Assembly (NCBI RefSeq): GCF_025717515.1
Contig: NZ_JAJIRN010000001.1
Span: 620,001 to 684,000 of the forward strand
DNA from: Roseateles oligotrophus
Lineage (GTDB): Bacteria > Pseudomonadota > Gammaproteobacteria > Burkholderiales > Burkholderiaceae_C
Reading direction: 5' to 3'
Length of the DNA: 64,000 nt
Within the stretch, counting starts at the first letter, position 1; every line of letters starts with the position of its first letter. Under the pieces are notes generated by a model. The model was not told the DNA's origin. It saw only the letters and a list, made by a program, of their open reading frames with translations, and searched no databases. This document shows, in pieces, positions 62,413 through 64,000 of the stretch. The translations under genes were made by a program, and so were the position numbers.

Positions 62413-64000
62413 ATGCTTCGCATTACCGAACTCCGCCTGCCCCTGAATCATGCCGAGGACGCCTTGCGGCCCGCCATCGTTCAGCGCCTCGGCCTGGGTG
62501 ATGCGGATCTGCGCGCCTTCACCGTCTTCAAACGCAGTTACGACGCGCGCAAGAAGTCGGCCATCGTCCTGACCTACACGGTCGATTGCGAACTGAGCTC
62601 GGCCTCGCTTGAAGCCGACTTGCTGCAGCGCTTTGCTGCCGACAACCATATCAAGGCGACACCGGACACCGACTATCACTTCGTCGCCCAGGCGCCGGCC
62701 GGTTTTTATGGCGAGGCCAGCGCGCCGCCGCGGCCGCTCGTCATCGGATTCGGCCCCTGCGGCATTTTCGCCGCGCTGATTCTGGCGCAAATGGGGCTGC
62801 GGCCCATCGTGCTGGAGCGTGGCAAAGAGGTGCGCCAGCGCACCAAGGACACCTGGGGCCTGTGGCGTCAGGGCGAGCTGGATCCTGAATCTAACGTTCA
62901 ATTCGGTGAGGGCGGGGCCGGCACGTTTTCGGACGGCAAGCTCTGGAGCCAGATCTCCGACCCGCGCTTTCTGACCCGCAAGGTCTTGACCGAGTTCGTC
63001 AAGGCCGGCGCGCCGGAAGAGATTCTCTACGTCAACAAGCCCCATATCGGTACGTTCCGTTTGGTGTCGATGGTGATCAAGATGCGCGCCGAGATCGAGG
63101 CGCTGGGCGGCGAGATCCGCTTCGAGCAAAAGGTCTCGGACGTGCTGATCGAGGATGGTCATATCCGCGGCGTCACGCTGGCCTCGGGTGAGCAAATCGC
63201 CAGCAACCATGTGGTGCTGGCCTTGGGCCATAGCGCGCGCGACACCTTCACGATGCTGCATCAGCGCGGTGTCTTCATGGAAGCCAAGCCCTTCTCGATC
63301 GGCTACCGCATCGAGCATCCGCAAAGCATCATCGACGCGGCCCGTTTTGGCGCCAGCGCCGGTCACCCGATTCTGGGCGCGGCCGACTACAAGCTGGTCC
63401 ATCACGCCAAGAATGGCCGCTCGGTCTACAGCTTTTGCATGTGCCCGGGCGGCACGGTGGTGGCCGCGACCAGTGAGCCGCTGCGGGTCGTCACCAACGG
63501 CATGAGCCAGTATTCGCGCAATGAGCGCAACGCCAATGCCGGTATCGTCGTCGGCATCAGCCCACAAGATTACCGCCAGGATGGCAAGTTAGACGGTCCG
63601 GTCAATCCGCTCGACGGCATGGCCTTCCAGCGCATCTGGGAGAGCCGCGCCTACGAGTTGGGCGAGGGCGGCTACAAGGCGCCCGGCGCCTTGGTGGGCG
63701 ACTTCATCAAGCGCCAGCGCAGCAAGACGCTTGGCAATGTCGAGCCGTCCTACAAGCCCGGCGTGACGCTGACCGATCTGCAACAAAAGGGTCGTGGCAG
63801 CCTGCCCGACTACGCGCTCGACGCGATCCGCGAGGCCTTGCCGGCGTTTGAGCGCCAGATCAAGGGCTTCTCGATGGCCGACGCGGTTTTGACCGGTGTC
63901 GAGACGCGCACCTCCTCGCCGCTGCGCATCACGCGCGGCCGCGACTACCAAAGCCTTAACGTCAAGGGGCTGTACCCGGCCGGTGAAGGTGCGGGTTATG
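62413..64000 (+). CDS. FAD-dependent dehydrogenase (COG2509 type), C-terminus cut off by window edge
   Basis: At least 529 residues, open at the right edge. An N-terminal domain of about 95 residues (FTVFKRSYDARKKSAIVLTYTVD) precedes an FAD-binding domain with VIGFGPCGIFAALILAQMG, the VQFGEGGAGTFSDGKLW segment and, near the edge, GLYPAGEGAGY, which is close to the usual C-terminus. These marks define a widespread family of uncharacterised flavoproteins. Only a few residues to a few tens should be missing. Confidence 0.88.
   Translation, partial: MLRITELRLPLNHAEDALRPAIVQRLGLGDADLRAFTVFKRSYDARKKSAIVLTYTVDCELSSASLEADLLQRFAADNHIKATPDTDYHFVAQAPAGFYGEASAPPRPLVIGFGPCGIFAALILAQMGLRPIVLERGKEVRQRTKDTWGLWRQGELDPESNVQFGEGGAGTFSDGKLWSQISDPRFLTRKVLTEFVKAGAPEEILYVNKPHIGTFRLVSMVIKMRAEIEALGGEIRFEQKVSDVLIEDGHIRGVTLASGEQIASNHVVLALGHSARDTFTMLHQRGVFMEAKPFSIGYRIEHPQSIIDAARFGASAGHPILGAADYKLVHHAKNGRSVYSFCMCPGGTVVAATSEPLRVVTNGMSQYSRNERNANAGIVVGISPQDYRQDGKLDGPVNPLDGMAFQRIWESRAYELGEGGYKAPGALVGDFIKRQRSKTLGNVEPSYKPGVTLTDLQQKGRGSLPDYALDAIREALPAFERQIKGFSMADAVLTGVETRTSSPLRITRGRDYQSLNVKGLYPAGEGAGY

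Overview
The window is GC-rich chromosomal DNA from a facultatively anaerobic betaproteobacterium, most likely a Burkholderiales member of the Rubrivivax/Leptothrix/Roseateles type. The reasons are the nirS-type denitrification cluster, PEP-CTERM proteins, a fused indolepyruvate oxidoreductase and the overall gene style. No rRNA, tRNA, CRISPR array, transposase or prophage was seen.

Layout: (1) 1-918 is a truncated TonB/TolA-like gene. (2) 1460-10019 on the minus strand is a complete nirS-M-C-F-DL-G-H-J-N operon for cytochrome cd1 nitrite reductase and heme d1 synthesis; the uroporphyrinogen-III methyltransferase nirE diverges from it at 10245. (3) 12075-21975 is the most unusual block. It holds heme A synthase (minus strand), then on the plus strand a one-helix protein, a CuA subunit II, a heme-copper subunit I without the active-site tyrosine, heme O synthase, a SCO/SenC protein, a cytochrome b/8Fe ferredoxin/MvhD fusion, a small membrane protein, a second and very divergent heme-copper subunit I, and a cytochrome b/2Fe-2S/flavin reductase fusion. 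Similar FNR/Dnr-like palindromes precede nirS/nirE and this block. I read it as a non-canonical nitric oxide reductase system (like sNOR/NorSY-SenC) plus an apparently new NAD(P)H- and ferredoxin-linked branch. (4) 22077-24551 is ubiU-ubiV-ubiT, for oxygen-independent ubiquinone synthesis, which fits anaerobic respiration.

(5) 25179-36090 is mixed: a PEP-CTERM protein behind a good sigma-54 promoter, a 1189-residue indolepyruvate:ferredoxin oxidoreductase with a divergent Lrp-type regulator, an S41-like protein, an EamA exporter, an orphan arsA, an S74 autochaperone protein and a second PEP-CTERM protein. (6) 36352-40974 is a phosphorelay: hybrid kinase, Hpt protein, and a winged-helix/receiver/cyclase-like regulator. 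(7) 41830-50158 is a sugar-use locus: TonB receptor, sugar permease, PfkB kinase, ROK regulator and a GH9 glycosidase. (8) 50241-55708 holds small and redox genes and a GAF-PAS-GGDEF-EAL protein. (9) 55784-60984 is a five-gene peptide-type ABC importer with an in-frame palindromic insertion in one ATPase. (10) 61032-64000 has methylglyoxal synthase, a small lipoprotein, a small basic protein and a truncated FAD protein.

Together, regions 2-4 describe nitrite reduction to NO, disposal of that NO by a heme-copper enzyme family other than classical NorCB, and the heme and quinone synthesis needed to run them without oxygen. Nitrate reductase, norCB, nosZ and a Dnr/FNR regulator are not in the window.
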